Origin: CAZKHG01 sp964552655
GTDB lineage: Bacteria > Bacteroidota > Bacteroidia > Bacteroidales > Tenuifilaceae
Length of the DNA: 64,000 nt
NCBI GenBank assembly: GCA_964552655.1
Contig: CAZKHG010000010.1
Coordinates: 28,668 to 92,667, forward strand
Direction: 5' to 3'
A program made the position numbers and the translations under genes. Shown in pieces: positions 47,101 to 55,974 of this stretch; the stretch's first letter is position 1, and every line of letters begins with the position of its first letter. The notes beneath the pieces were generated by a model, which was given only the letters and a program-made list of their open reading frames with translations, ran no database searches and was not told the DNA's origin.

Positions 47101-47421
47101 GGGGGTTAGGTAACCAATTTCAGCCACGGCGCCAACGTAAATTGTCCCTTTTTCATCCTTTGCCAGGGAACGAACAAGCGATCCGTTTGATACAGGGATA
47201 GATCGCCAGGATTTCCCGTCGAACTCAAGAACACCCATATCGGTGTTGCCAAAATACATCACCCCTCTGTTGTCCTGAACAATCGCCCAGTTTTGTTCGG
47301 TTGCCCCATACTCCTCAGGCTTATAGTTTCTGATAAAGGGATGTCCCAGCTTATTTAGCTGTTGCCCTAGCAGGGAGTTAGAAAGGAGTATAAGAATTAG
47401 TAGCGTTTTAAAGGCCTTCAT
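44101..47421 (-). CDS. Two-component-regulator-propeller sensor with SpoIIE-type PP2C phosphatase
   Basis: The protein has 1106 residues. A signal peptide precedes a beta-propeller sensor of about 670 residues (motifs such as NRGVMYFGNTDMGVLEFDG, DNEGNIWLSTYIKGLIKL and DPDGVVWTGI). A Y_Y_Y domain (about 690-770) leads to one membrane span (residues 780-805, AYIIYGILFIAFVWILV). A coiled coil (LIAEKERLEQIVKERTAEVV) then connects to a cytoplasmic SpoIIE/PP2C domain with VSGDFFW, ADCTGHGVPGGFMSM and DGMDIAIF. Periplasmic ligand sensing is likely coupled to dephosphorylation of an anti-anti-sigma protein. No partner STAS or RsbW gene lies in the window. Confidence 0.93.
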   Translation of the reverse strand: MKAFKTLLILILLSNSLLGQQLNKLGHPFIRNYKPEEYGATEQNWAIVQDNRGVMYFGNTDMGVLEFDGKSWRSIPVSNGSLVRSLAKDEKGTIYVGAVAEIGYLTPDLKGNLEYVSLTGLIKDSIKQFSDIYKTYCFNHKVYFCSRQYIFIYNGNSIKTIDLGDQTINANFLTFIVNDHIYVGSYWKGLREVKNDSIITIAPNGDSFRENDIYSILPVTDQEVLLITKGGSTKGGKYKGGVFIYNQHSGLIKQIVPKNSYLSKLLNETVPYNGLNLGNNEIGIASIVTDDRTFSRLDLNGTLIELLNPATGLNDSWATFPFKNGDNPLWLALSLGISKVEIQSALRRFGEESGINGSINDVVRFNNTLYIATSNGVVYLNFDLDGLPKLLPINEINTTVWNFLVYKIPNSNKEILLAGGQPNIYEIKGTKGIPIVFPNQITHTCFKLRQSIHNPKLVYIGMASGLAALQFDNGSWVNKGYIKRNELRDEIRGIGEDNEGNIWLSTYIKGLIKLSFNQKDTLIQRVTSIERLKDLKNIDVIRLNDSLFFTTSQGLMSYNEHAKKFEFVDPLGLKKNETSFGISKIVKTPKGYAIQLYKDVGYNWVELVERDSLGNLTITKKPFQRLPHKWSDALWVDPDGVVWTGIAKELFSYNPKTKRNYDEPFNALIRKVTSKEDTVLFYGTFYSMNEEGKLYPSLTQQPEQILKLPYRFNRLVFEFGSTFYEWEEETTFSYFLEGGADETWSIWNKEAKATYTNLREGNYTFKVKAKNIYGTESSVAEYKFSIAPPWFRTILAYIIYGILFIAFVWILVRWNTRRLIAEKERLEQIVKERTAEVVRQKSEIELQRDKIVHQNEEIKSSIQYASRIQNALLTPPDQITAIFPNHFMLYLPRDIVSGDFFWVTQVGNKKIAVVADCTGHGVPGGFMSMLGMSFISQIIGKGGELHPADILNQLRNSVIVSLHQTGEVGGSKDGMDIAIFTFDDTTSILEYAGANNPLILIRDNEVQHIKGDKMPIGIHIRAEEPFTNNVIEIKPGDRVYTFSDGYADQFGGPDQRKFMIKNLKELLLEIHQKPMPEQRDILDQTLLNWHGSSPRIDDVVVMGVQF

Positions 47422-47508
47422 ATCGGATTGTAAAACGAATAACCCCTAAAATTAAGAAAATTTTAATTGAAAGTAATTAAAATGGGGTTAATTGTGATTT
47501 CTCGAAGC

Positions 47509-47539
47509 AAAAACCCCGGGAAATTCTCCCGGGGTTTTT
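47509..47539 (-). terminator. Rho-independent terminator of the fibre gene
   Basis: A perfect 13 bp stem AAAAACCCCGGGA/TCCCGGGGTTTTT (47509-47521 and 47527-47539) with 5-base loop AATTC lies about 17 bp past the stop at 47556 on the minus strand. Confidence 0.92.
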
Positions 47540-47555
47540 ATCAACCAGCAAGAAT

Positions 47556-50500
47556 TTACTTTGCTTTCAGCTTTTCGAGTTCCAACATCAGCTGCTGGAT
47601 TTTTGCATTCTGCTCATCGAGCTGTTTCTGTTGTTCCTTCATGGCTTCAATCAGTACCGGGATTATTTTTACATAATCAACGGACTTTAGCCCGTCCCCA
47701 TCGGTTAGAACCAGCTCTGGTAGAACCTGTTCAACATCTTGTGCTATCACGCCAATTTGGGTCCCGGAAGGGAAATTGAAGGGATCAATCTCTGCATCCT
47801 TCCTCCCATTGTTTTTCTTGGCCTTAATATCTGCAAGTTCTATATCCGATTTCCAGTCGTAAGTAACACCATTCAGCGCCATGATTTTTTTAAGAGAGCC
47901 TTCTAATGGCTTGATGTTCTTTTTCAGGTTTTTATCAGANNNNNNNNNNNNNNNNNNNNNNNNNNNNNNNNNNNNNNNNNNNNNNNNNNNNNNNNNNNNN
48001 NNNNNNNNNNNNNNNNNNNNNNNNNNNNNNNNNNNNNNNTAAGAATAAAATTTTGATGTATTTGGTGCAGCATTAACAGCCACATTGGCATTTAATCGAA
48101 TCTTATTATTGTCGAATTCCCCGTAAATTAATGCATTGGTGGCATTATCGGAACCAGTATAGTTGTTTTCAACCACCAGCTTGTTGCTTCCTGCCTCACC
48201 ATACCCGGCAAATTTTCCGATAAAGACGTTTCCGCTCCCGGTAGCAGCCCTACCCGCTGCAATTCCCAGGTAAACATTATTGCTTCCGCTTGATGAGTAG
48301 TACCCGGCTTCTGCACCAACGTAAGTATTGTAGGTCCCGGTTGATGAAGCACCGGCGGAATAACCCAAATAAGCATTGTTAACCCCAGTGGTATTGGCAT
48401 AACCGGCGTTATATCCCACCATGGCATTGTACCCTCCGGTGGTGGTTGATGTTCCGGCCCTGTAACCTATGAATGTGTTATAGTAGGTTGATGTTGCGTT
48501 TTGACCTGATTCTGTTCCGATAAAGATATTGTACTGTCCTGTTGTAGTTGAGTACCCGGAGTTATTACCAAAAAACAGGTTGTTTAAACCGCTGGTATTG
48601 GAGTACCCGGCATTATTTCCGAAAAACAGGTTATTTCCACCGGTGGTGTTTGAAAAGCCGGCATTGGATCCAATAAATACATTGTCGTTTCCACTTGCAG
48701 ATGCGCCGGATAACCCGGCCTGATAACCGATAAAAGTGTTTCGGGCACCGGCTCGGTTATTGTAACCTGTTTTATATCCCAGGTAAGTATTATAATCAGG
48801 ATCGGTTACCCCATTGCCATTGTTGTAACCACTTTGAAAACCGACAAATGTATTGTAGTCCCCGTCCTGATTGTAGTAACCAGAACTTTCACCAATGAAA
48901 ATGTTAGAAACTCCAACGGTGTTATTAAAACCACTTAAATACCCCAGGAAGAGGTTACTACCGGCTGTTGTATTATTCTTACCGGCCTGATAACCCATAA
49001 AGGTATTGTATTGCCCCGTTGTATTAGAATAACCGGCCTGATACCCTAAAAATGAGTTGTACCCGCCAAGGGTATTGCTGTATCCACTCTGGTTACCAAT
49101 AAAAACGTTGTTAGATGCTGTGGTGTTGCTCAAACCTGCCTGATAGCCCAACATCACATTGCTTGAACCTGATGAATTATAATACCCACTGTAATTGCCC
49201 AGGAATACGTTGTTGCTACCCGATGAGTTGCTAACCCCTGAATAGTAGCCTAAAAATACATTATAGTTACCTGACGTGTTGCTTAAACCACTTGCCCAAC
49301 CAAAGAATGAGTTGCCGGCACCACCATTGAAATAACCAGCATAGGGGCCAAAAAATGCATTATAGTTCCCGGTATTGGTGTTCCCTGCACTAAAACCGTA
49401 AAACGAGTTGTAATTACCGGTGTTATTTAACCCGGCCTGATAACCTACAATGGAATTATAGTAAGCAGTGGTATTATTTCGTCCGGCTTGATAACCAATC
49501 AATACGTTACCATAACCGCCGTTTGAACTGTAACCACTTTCATTGCCGATGTACACGTTATTGCTCGAAGTTTGGTTCGAAAAGCCCGATTGATAACCAA
49601 GAAATACATTTCTTGAACCGGTTGTATTCATCGTACCAGCCTGATAACCCAGAAATGAGTTGAATGCACCTGTGGTAGTACTCTTACCGGCTTCCTGTCC
49701 AATAAAGTAGTTATCTGGTGTCAGTTGCATAAAATTATTTGCAGTCCCTTTCGATTGGTTGGTTAGCCCTCCTACGGCAAAGCCTCCCTTTGCCCCCTTA
49801 GCTGCCGTTTCGTTTACCCAAATTCTTGCACTATCGGGAGCGAGGAACATCAGATCTCTTGATACAACTGTTTTGGCTTGGTTTGTAAGACCACCAACTG
49901 CAAAACCACCTTTTGCCCCTTTAGTAGCAGGAACCTCTTTAACATAAACACGGGCACTATCCGGGGTGATTTTGAAATACTCCACTGGTCCGGCTTTCGA
50001 CTGGTTGGTTAGCCCGCCAACAGCAAACCCACCTTTGGCACCTTTAATAGCATCATCTTTAATATTGATACGAACACCCTCCTGGTAAACCCCAAAAATT
50101 ACCTCTCCTGCGCTGTTTTTTACCTCGAAGATGGGATCATCAGGATTGGCGGTAGGATTGCCAGTAATTTCTAAACTGGATGTAAAAGTCAGGTTTGGTA
50201 AATAGGTTAATGTTGAAGTGCCGCTCCACAGAGCCATTTTACCATTTATTCCGGTTCCGCTGACAAGATTTAACGCCGAGGGGCTTTGCCATACAACACC
50301 ACTAGTACCTCTGGAAAGCAACTGACCAGCAGAACCTGCGCTGGCATTGTAATCATATAATAATCCCCTTAAACGGCTATTGCCGTAAACATTGAAAGTA
50401 CCGTTAACATCCAGGGTGGATGCAGGTGTAATGCCGATCCCTACTGCGGTACCGGTGTTAATCAGGTTGCTGTTAGCAATCCAGCTTGTTCCGTTATGGC

Positions 50501-52775
50501 GCAATGTTTGGCCTGAGGTCCCGGCTACAAGTGGTCCTTCTGGTCCCTGAGGTCCTTGAGGTCCCTCTGGTCCTGCAATACCTTGTGGTCCTTGAGGTCC
50601 TTCTGGTCCGGCAGGTGCCTGAAACTCCACCCAGTTGCTCAGGTCATCCTTTGGAATGGTAGTTGAAGTAAAACCGGCTTCGTTTTTGCATATCCACATG
50701 GAATTATCGCTACTCCCTGATGCAGTTGAAAAAACATAATCACCTGATATATAGGTTGTGCCGGTTACCCAATCGCCTTTGTTCACAAGACCGGTTCCCG
50801 GTTCCCCTTTAGGTCCAATAGGGCCAGTGACTCCATCCTTGGTCATAATGTCCCAACCTGTACCATTGTAAATATAAGACTTTCCATCTACAGTATTGTA
50901 GTATGCCTGATTGATTGTTGCTCCTGAAGGATGTGCCCCAAAATTTCCCAGCCATTCGATTGATAAACCATTCTGCCCGGGTAATCCCTGATCACCTTTC
51001 TCACCTTGTTCACCCTGAACTCCCTGTTGCCCATCCTGGGCAATGATCTGCCAGAATAATCCATCCCAAATAAAAGATTTTCCAACTGTTGTATTGTAGT
51101 ACGCATCATTAATTTCAGGTGAACCGGGGTCGGAAGTTGCGTTACCAAGCCAACGTATGGATTTCCCATTAATACCCGGAATACCCTGAATGCCAGGGAT
51201 CCCCTGATCCCCCTTTGCTCCTGTAGCACCGGTTGCGCCCTGTGCCCCATCCTGTGCGACCATTTGCCAGTCTGAACCATTCCAGATAAAAGATTTTTTT
51301 AAAGTTGAGTTGTAATAGGCATCATTTAGATTATAGGAAGTTGGTGCTAATGCAAAGCTCCCCAGCCAGTTAATTGAACTGCCGTTTGCACCTGTGGCCC
51401 CGGTATCGCCCGTTGGTCCTTGTGGTCCCTGCTCTCCTGCAGGGCCCTGAAGCCCATCCTGGGCAATGATTTGCCAGGTTGAACCATTATATATATATGA
51501 TTTTTTATTAACATCGTTATAATATGCATCATTAAGCAATGCAGTAGGTGGATCAACAGATAATGTTCCTAACCAATTTAAGGAAATTCCATTATCCCCC
51601 TTTTCTCCCTTATCTCCCTGGGGTCCAATTTCTCCTTGTAATCCCTGTGGACCGGCGGGTGCTTCGAATTCAACCCAGTTATTTGGATCATCTTTGGGTT
51701 GTATGGTTGAAAGAAAAGCAGCAGAAGCTTCTACAATCCACATGTTGTTAACCTGTGCATTGTTTGTGCTGGGGGCAAAAACATAATCACCGGGATTGTA
51801 GGTTGTATTGGTTACCCAGACCCCTTTGTTTGTGAGGCCGGTACCTGCAAGTCCCTGGATACCCTGAGGGCCTTGTTCTCCCTGCTTACCTTCAGGGCCT
51901 TGTGGACCCTGAGGCCCGGTATCACCTTTTGGCCCCTGAAGACCGGTGTCCCCCTTATCCCCTTTATCGCCTTTGTCTCCCTTTGGACCCTGAGGACCGG
52001 CCGGAGCTTCAAATTCCACCCAGTTATCGGGATCATCTTTGGGTTGTGTATTGGAAACAAAAGAAGATTGAGCCTCAACTACCCACATATTGTTTACGGT
52101 TTGATTTATTGATCCGGGGGCAAAAACATAGTCCCCGGGTTCATAGGTTGTGCCCGAAACCCATAATCCTTTGTTTGACAGGCCAATACCAGATGGACCC
52201 TGTTCTCCCTGTGGCCCAGCAGGCCCTGCCGGACCAACCGCTCCCTGCTCCCCCTTAGGACCAATGAGATTAGGTGTTGTAAATGAAGTATTATCGGAAA
52301 AGTTAAAGGTAAATGTTCCATCGCCATTATCAATTGTTGAAACAATTCCTCTGCCAGGCTTTCCTTCTGGTCCGGGTTGCCCACTGGCCGAGTATAGAGC
52401 GTATGGAACGGACATTAATTCAACCGAACCCATTGGAACCCAACTAGTTCCTCCTGAAGGATCAATTTCGATTTTGAGCTTAATTCCACCTTCTGACCAG
52501 GGAATAGCCGAAAAATCGCCTGTCTCAACATTCCCTTTTCCAATGACAAAACTCACTATACCAAATGCGTTGGTTTGTGATACTTGTGTTTCAATGTAAT
52601 GATTGGTATTCCCATCATTGCTGGTAAGCGACACCCTGAATGAAATCTGTGTGTTTACAATCGGGTTACCTGTTGCATCTCTTACAACCGTTTGATAGGA
52701 AAAGCCCTGCGGTGTTTGGGAATAAACTGATAAAACTACCAGTGTGAAAACAAATAGAAGTAATGATTTTTTCAT
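47556..52775 (-). CDS. Giant collagen-like surface fibre with beta-roll repeats and S74 chaperone domain
   Basis: The frame predicts 1739 codons, 34 of them unknown because of an N gap. A signal peptide (MKKSLLLFVFTLVVLSVYSQ) is followed by a Bacteroidota head fold (GFSYQTVVRDATGNP, to about residue 130). Collagen-like Gly-X-Y tracts (about 52395 to 50520) are interrupted by two module types: three CBM5/12-like (WV-TTY-GDYVF-MW-NWVEFEAPAGP) and four WLG-NDAYYN-SYIYNG-W-DG units. Three KGAKGGFAVGGLTNQ units (49760-50060) precede about thirty 17-residue beta-roll repeats. The S74 endosialidase-chaperone domain (SDKNLKKNIKPL...IGVIAQDVEQVLPEL) ends the chain with a coiled coil. S74 fibres trimerise and cut themselves before SD(K/A). 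The gap means the true length is unknown. Confidence 0.85.
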   Translation of the reverse strand: MKKSLLLFVFTLVVLSVYSQTPQGFSYQTVVRDATGNPIVNTQISFRVSLTSNDGNTNHYIETQVSQTNAFGIVSFVIGKGNVETGDFSAIPWSEGGIKLKIEIDPSGGTSWVPMGSVELMSVPYALYSASGQPGPEGKPGRGIVSTIDNGDGTFTFNFSDNTSFTTPNLIGPKGEQGAVGPAGPAGPQGEQGPSGIGLSNKGLWVSGTTYEPGDYVFAPGSINQTVNNMWVVEAQSSFVSNTQPKDDPDNWVEFEAPAGPQGPKGDKGDKGDKGDTGLQGPKGDTGPQGPQGPEGKQGEQGPQGIQGLAGTGLTNKGVWVTNTTYNPGDYVFAPSTNNAQVNNMWIVEASAAFLSTIQPKDDPNNWVEFEAPAGPQGLQGEIGPQGDKGEKGDNGISLNWLGTLSVDPPTALLNDAYYNDVNKKSYIYNGSTWQIIAQDGLQGPAGEQGPQGPTGDTGATGANGSSINWLGSFALAPTSYNLNDAYYNSTLKKSFIWNGSDWQMVAQDGAQGATGATGAKGDQGIPGIQGIPGINGKSIRWLGNATSDPGSPEINDAYYNTTVGKSFIWDGLFWQIIAQDGQQGVQGEQGEKGDQGLPGQNGLSIEWLGNFGAHPSGATINQAYYNTVDGKSYIYNGTGWDIMTKDGVTGPIGPKGEPGTGLVNKGDWVTGTTYISGDYVFSTASGSSDNSMWICKNEAGFTSTTIPKDDLSNWVEFQAPAGPEGPQGPQGIAGPEGPQGPQGPEGPLVAGTSGQTLRHNGTSWIANSNLINTGTAVGIGITPASTLDVNGTFNVYGNSRLRGLLYDYNASAGSAGQLLSRGTSGVVWQSPSALNLVSGTGINGKMALWSGTSTLTYLPNLTFTSSLEITGNPTANPDDPIFEVKNSAGEVIFGVYQEGVRINIKDDAIKGAKGGFAVGGLTNQSKAGPVEYFKITPDSARVYVKEVPATKGAKGGFAVGGLTNQAKTVVSRDLMFLAPDSARIWVNETAAKGAKGGFAVGGLTNQSKGTANNFMQLTPDNYFIGQEAGKSTTTGAFNSFLGYQAGTMNTTGSRNVFLGYQSGFSNQTSSNNVYIGNESGYSSNGGYGNVLIGYQAGRNNTTAYYNSIVGYQAGLNNTGNYNSFYGFSAGNTNTGNYNAFFGPYAGYFNGGAGNSFFGWASGLSNTSGNYNVFLGYYSGVSNSSGSNNVFLGNYSGYYNSSGSSNVMLGYQAGLSNTTASNNVFIGNQSGYSNTLGGYNSFLGYQAGYSNTTGQYNTFMGYQAGKNNTTAGSNLFLGYLSGFNNTVGVSNIFIGESSGYYNQDGDYNTFVGFQSGYNNGNGVTDPDYNTYLGYKTGYNNRAGARNTFIGYQAGLSGASASGNDNVFIGSNAGFSNTTGGNNLFFGNNAGYSNTSGLNNLFFGNNSGYSTTTGQYNIFIGTESGQNATSTYYNTFIGYRAGTSTTTGGYNAMVGYNAGYANTTGVNNAYLGYSAGASSTGTYNTYVGAEAGYYSSSGSNNVYLGIAAGRAATGSGNVFIGKFAGYGEAGSNKLVVENNYTGSDNATNALIYGEFDNNKIRLNANVAVNAAPNTSKFYSXXXXXXXXXXXXXXXXXXXXXXXXXXXXXXXXXXSDKNLKKNIKPLEGSLKKIMALNGVTYDWKSDIELADIKAKKNNGRKDAEIDPFNFPSGTQIGVIAQDVEQVLPELVLTDGDGLKSVDYVKIIPVLIEAMKEQQKQLDEQNAKIQQLMLELEKLKAK
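47940..48039. other. Assembly gap of exactly 100 N
   Basis: One hundred consecutive N fall inside the fibre gene, just upstream of the S74 catalytic Ser codon (47937-47939). A 100-N run is the usual placeholder for a gap of unknown size. The apparent frame continuity across it is therefore not evidence of sequence length or of an intact gene. Confidence 0.95.
48170..49714 (-). repeat. About thirty tandem 51-bp units encoding 17-residue beta-roll repeats
   Basis: Units follow the pattern N-x-[FY]-[ILV]-G-x-x-[AS]-G-[YFL]-x-N-x-[TS]-G-x-x. Most are 17 residues, with occasional 16 or 19-21 residue variants. Codon use drifts between units, so this is an old repeat rather than a recent slippage. 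The regular IG...AG ladder suggests a stacked left-handed beta roll like the YadA head. Confidence 0.85.
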
Positions 52776-52902
52776 GATTGATAATTTTTGAAAGTAGAAA
52801 AACTTGATAATTTTTTTTTACAATTTTTTAACGGGATATAAAATTAAACAAATTAAACGGTTAATTGATTTATGGATGTGTTTATTTTTGCTATTCGTAA
52901 GT

Positions 52903-52929
52903 AATTTAATATCAGTGTTATATTAAATT
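52903..52929. promoter_or_regulatory. Perfect 10-bp inverted repeat between divergent surface genes
   Basis: AATTTAATAT (52903-52912) and ATATTAAATT (52920-52929) with a 7-base spacer lie in the 289 bp AT-rich spacer between the fibre gene (minus) and the PKD adhesin (plus). The lack of a T-tract favours a protein-binding site for shared control over a terminator. Confidence 0.4.
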
Positions 52930-53064
52930 TAACATGTTATTCCGATAACAAAAGGCTTAAAAACAATCAGATTTCTTAAAAACTTTTTAATCTATATTGT
53001 GAAAAATTGCTTTTTTTTCAATAACTTTTCTTGGTTAATAAATACAATTAACCTTTAAAAAATA

Positions 53065-55854
53065 ATGCGTGGTATTGCATTCTATATTCTTGTATTCGTC
53101 TTTTTTATAGGATTAAACGCACAAGGTCAACCGGTTGCCAATTTTACATACTCTCCCAATAGCCCATGTTCCGGAGCTAATGTGACATTTACCAACAAAT
53201 CAACAGGGGCAACGAGCTACCTGTGGGAATTTGGGGACGGCACAACATCAACCGACCCAAATCCAACACATTTATTTACAGCCACTCCCGGGAACGGCAC
53301 TCAACAATTCTTTGTTACACTGACAGCACGAACCGGTGGTCAGCGCAATAGCGCATCTCAGGCAATTACTGTTTTACAACCACCGGACCCATCACTTGTT
53401 GATCCCAACAACTGGCCGGCTTTCTCCATGTGTAGCGGGAGTACAACCCTAAACCTGACGGTAAACAACACTTCATCAACAAGTAACTCAAATTATCAGA
53501 TAATTTGAGGAGACATTTCTAGCATACCGTTCACTTCAAATAATTTTACTACATTCAATCATACCTATAACGGTGCCGGAGCATACAATTTAGTATTTAC
53601 CGTTACCGGAACAAATGGGTGTGTAAATGCTAAAACCTACACGGTTTTTATTGGGGGTAATCCTAGTTTGGGTATTACAAGCCCCGGTGGGACAACAGGT
53701 TGTGCACCTTTAACATTAACTTTTGATATTACCAATACAGCTGGTAATTTAGGGACAACATATACTTTCCAGTTCAACGATGGTTCGCCGGTTGATACAT
53801 TTACACAGGCTAACTTACCGGCATCAATCAATCACACCTTCAACCAGTCATCATGTACTGTGGCACCTCCACCCAACGATTTTTATGAATTAATTGCTAT
53901 TGCCACTAATGCCTGCGGATTTACACAGTATAAAATCTCTCCAATCAGAATAGACCGGGAGCCATTTGCCCAGATTTCGGTTGATCCCAACGATACAATT
54001 TGTTTGGGCAATCCGGTTACTTATAATAACGTCACTATTCCTCCATGCGGTGGAAATCCGACGCTTACCAATTATACCTGGGTAATTGATGGTGTAACCA
54101 ATAATGTTGGTACATCATCGGCCTCTCAAACCTACACCTATGGATCGGCAGGTTTAAAAACAGTAACCCTTACTGCTATCAATACAACCATACTGAGCTG
54201 TAATGGCGGTCAAAGTACTGCAACTTTTGATGTATTTGTTGTTGATGAGGCAATTCCCCCCGCACCGGTTGGATTAACCGGACCCACTGAGGTTTGTCAA
54301 GGTCAACAGGGAGTTATATTCACTGTTCCCCCTGTTGCCAACGCTACAACATACACCTGGAATTTACCTGCTGGTGCATCAATTCTGAGCGGGCAGGGAA
54401 CCAATACCATTACTGTAACCTTCGCACCAGATGCGCAAACCGGTACAGTAGAAATAAAGGTGAGTGGAGGAAATGCTTGTCAAACCGGCACTGAATCAGC
54501 GCCTTATCAATTTACAGTAAATCCCTTGCCCTCTCCGGCGGGGGAAATAGATGGCGTGCCAAGCTTATGCGAAGGCAAAGCAGCGACTCTTACCTATTCC
54601 GTACCTCCAATCAGTAACGCTATAGACTATGTTTGGACTGTGCCAACCGGGGCAACAATCACAAGTGGGAATGGAACAAACACCATCACCGTAAGTTTTC
54701 CTGCAAATGCAAGTTCAGGAAATATAACCGTTTACGGGAAAAATTCCTGCGGGAACGGAATCGAATCCTCATTATATGTTGAGGTTAAGCCCATTCCCGT
54801 TGATGCTGCGGCTATCAATGCTCCGGATTCATTATGCGCCGGAGATTTGGTAACTCTTTCAGTGCCATCAATAACTTATGCTGATTTATACGTGTGGACA
54901 CTTGAGGATGGGAGCGTATCAACAATACCTGTAAATACCGTTACCCGAACAATCGCAGGTGGAACAGGTATTGCAACCTTTGAGGTTTATGGTGCTAATG
55001 CTTGTGGAGTGGGTGCACCTGCAACCAAAGTAATTAAAGTAAACCCTGCACCAAATCCCAATTTTGGGCCAAGCGATCATTGCCATGGATTCCCTGCACC
55101 CTTGGTTGATACATCGCTTGATGTCGATCCAACTATAATATCCTGGCATTGGAACTTTGGGGATGGTTATGAATCAAACCTGGAAGATCCTGCTCATACA
55201 TACATTGATTCTGGTACCTATAATATCACCTTAACAGTTAGGAGTAATAAAGGCTGCAGCTCTCAGTTTGATTCTACAATCACAGTTTTTCCTACTCCTG
55301 AAGCCCATCACCGACCTATTCCCGTAAGGACCAGTATTGTAAAACCTGAGGTTACTTTTAAAGATTCTTCGTTTTTTGCTAGATCATGGTACTGGGATTT
55401 TGGTGATAGTACAAACTCAACAGAACGAAGTCCAGTTCACGCATATACTAAGGTTGGTGAATTTGAAGTAATGGAAGTAGCCTACTCAGGCTTTGGGTGC
55501 CCCGATACCACCTATTCAAAGGTGATTATTTATGAAGGTGTTTTTGTACCCAACGCTTTTCTACCGGGAAGAGGCGGAGGTGGCGGTGGCGGTGGCGGAG
55601 GTGACGACGACACCGGAACTTTTAAACCAATATTTGGTGTTGCTGCCGAACAGGATGGGTTTTCCTTTATGATTTTTACCCGTTGGGGCGAAATGATATT
55701 CACCACTAAAAACGTGGATGAGGGCTGGAATGGTTTAGTACGGAATACCGGGAAACCTGCACCGGTTGGTGTGTATGCCTGGAAGTTAACCTACAAGGAG
55801 ACTGGAACGGGAAAGATAAAGACCAGGACTGGGAATGTGATGTTATTACGATAA
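53065..55854 (+). pseudogene. PKD-repeat adhesin with type-B T9SS C-terminal domain, interrupted by an in-frame TGA
   Basis: One continuous frame of 930 codons is broken only at codon 148 (TGA, 53506-53508). The frame reads NYQII, TGA, GDISSIPF, so a single G-to-A change at an expected Trp (IxWGD, as in PKD repeats) explains it. Before it are a signal peptide (MRGIAFYILVFVFFIGLNAQ) and a PKD domain (YLWEFGDGTTSTDPNPTHLF). After it come several Ig/PKD domains, further PKD motifs (WHWNFGDGYE, WYWDFGDS) and a type-B sorting domain (FVPNAF...GFSFMIFTRWGEMIFTT...GVYAWKLTY). The second half has no valid ATG near its beginning (an apparent start would be TTG at 53668). Either a sequencing error or a fresh nonsense mutation. 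A PorP/SprF gene follows, as usual for these substrates. Confidence 0.85.
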
Positions 55855-55899
55855 AGTGATTTTGATATACTTTGTGACCTTAGAGAATTACTTAGTGTT

Positions 55900-55926
55900 C
55901 TTTGTGGTTAATTTTTAACCACAAAG
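55900..55926. repeat. Hairpin with AACCACAAAG ends upstream of the PorP gene
   Basis: CTTTGTGGTTAA (55900-55911) and its exact reverse complement (55915-55926) flank a 3-base loop. No T-tract follows. Further CACAAAG and CTTTGTG words lie on both sides (55870-55955). It shares its core with the repeat at 16353-16437, so it is probably a dispersed repeat and not a terminator. Confidence 0.5.
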
Positions 55927-55974
55927 TTCAGAAAGGTTGCACGAAGACCACAAAGGAATAATAGAGATCGAGAA

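Noticed and set aside
48170..49714. CRISPR array or non-coding tandem repeat
   Set aside because: The units are coding, diverged in DNA, 51 bp without spacers, and keep the protein pattern.
50520..52395. Long frames on the plus strand and in other frames across the collagen-like region
   Set aside because: They arise from the biased Gly/Pro codons of the real minus-strand gene and have no start context or domain.
47556..52775. Prophage tail-spike gene because of the S74 domain
   Set aside because: The protein has a Sec signal peptide and there are no capsid, terminase, tail or integrase genes around it.
53506..53508. TGA read as Trp by an altered genetic code
   Set aside because: TGA is a normal stop for the genes ending at 11911 and 20151, and no other internal TGA was seen.
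53668..55854. Separate gene starting at TTG 53668
   Set aside because: The frame is the same as the upstream part starting at 53065 and stays open from 53509; the TTG lies in the middle of a domain and has no signal peptide.
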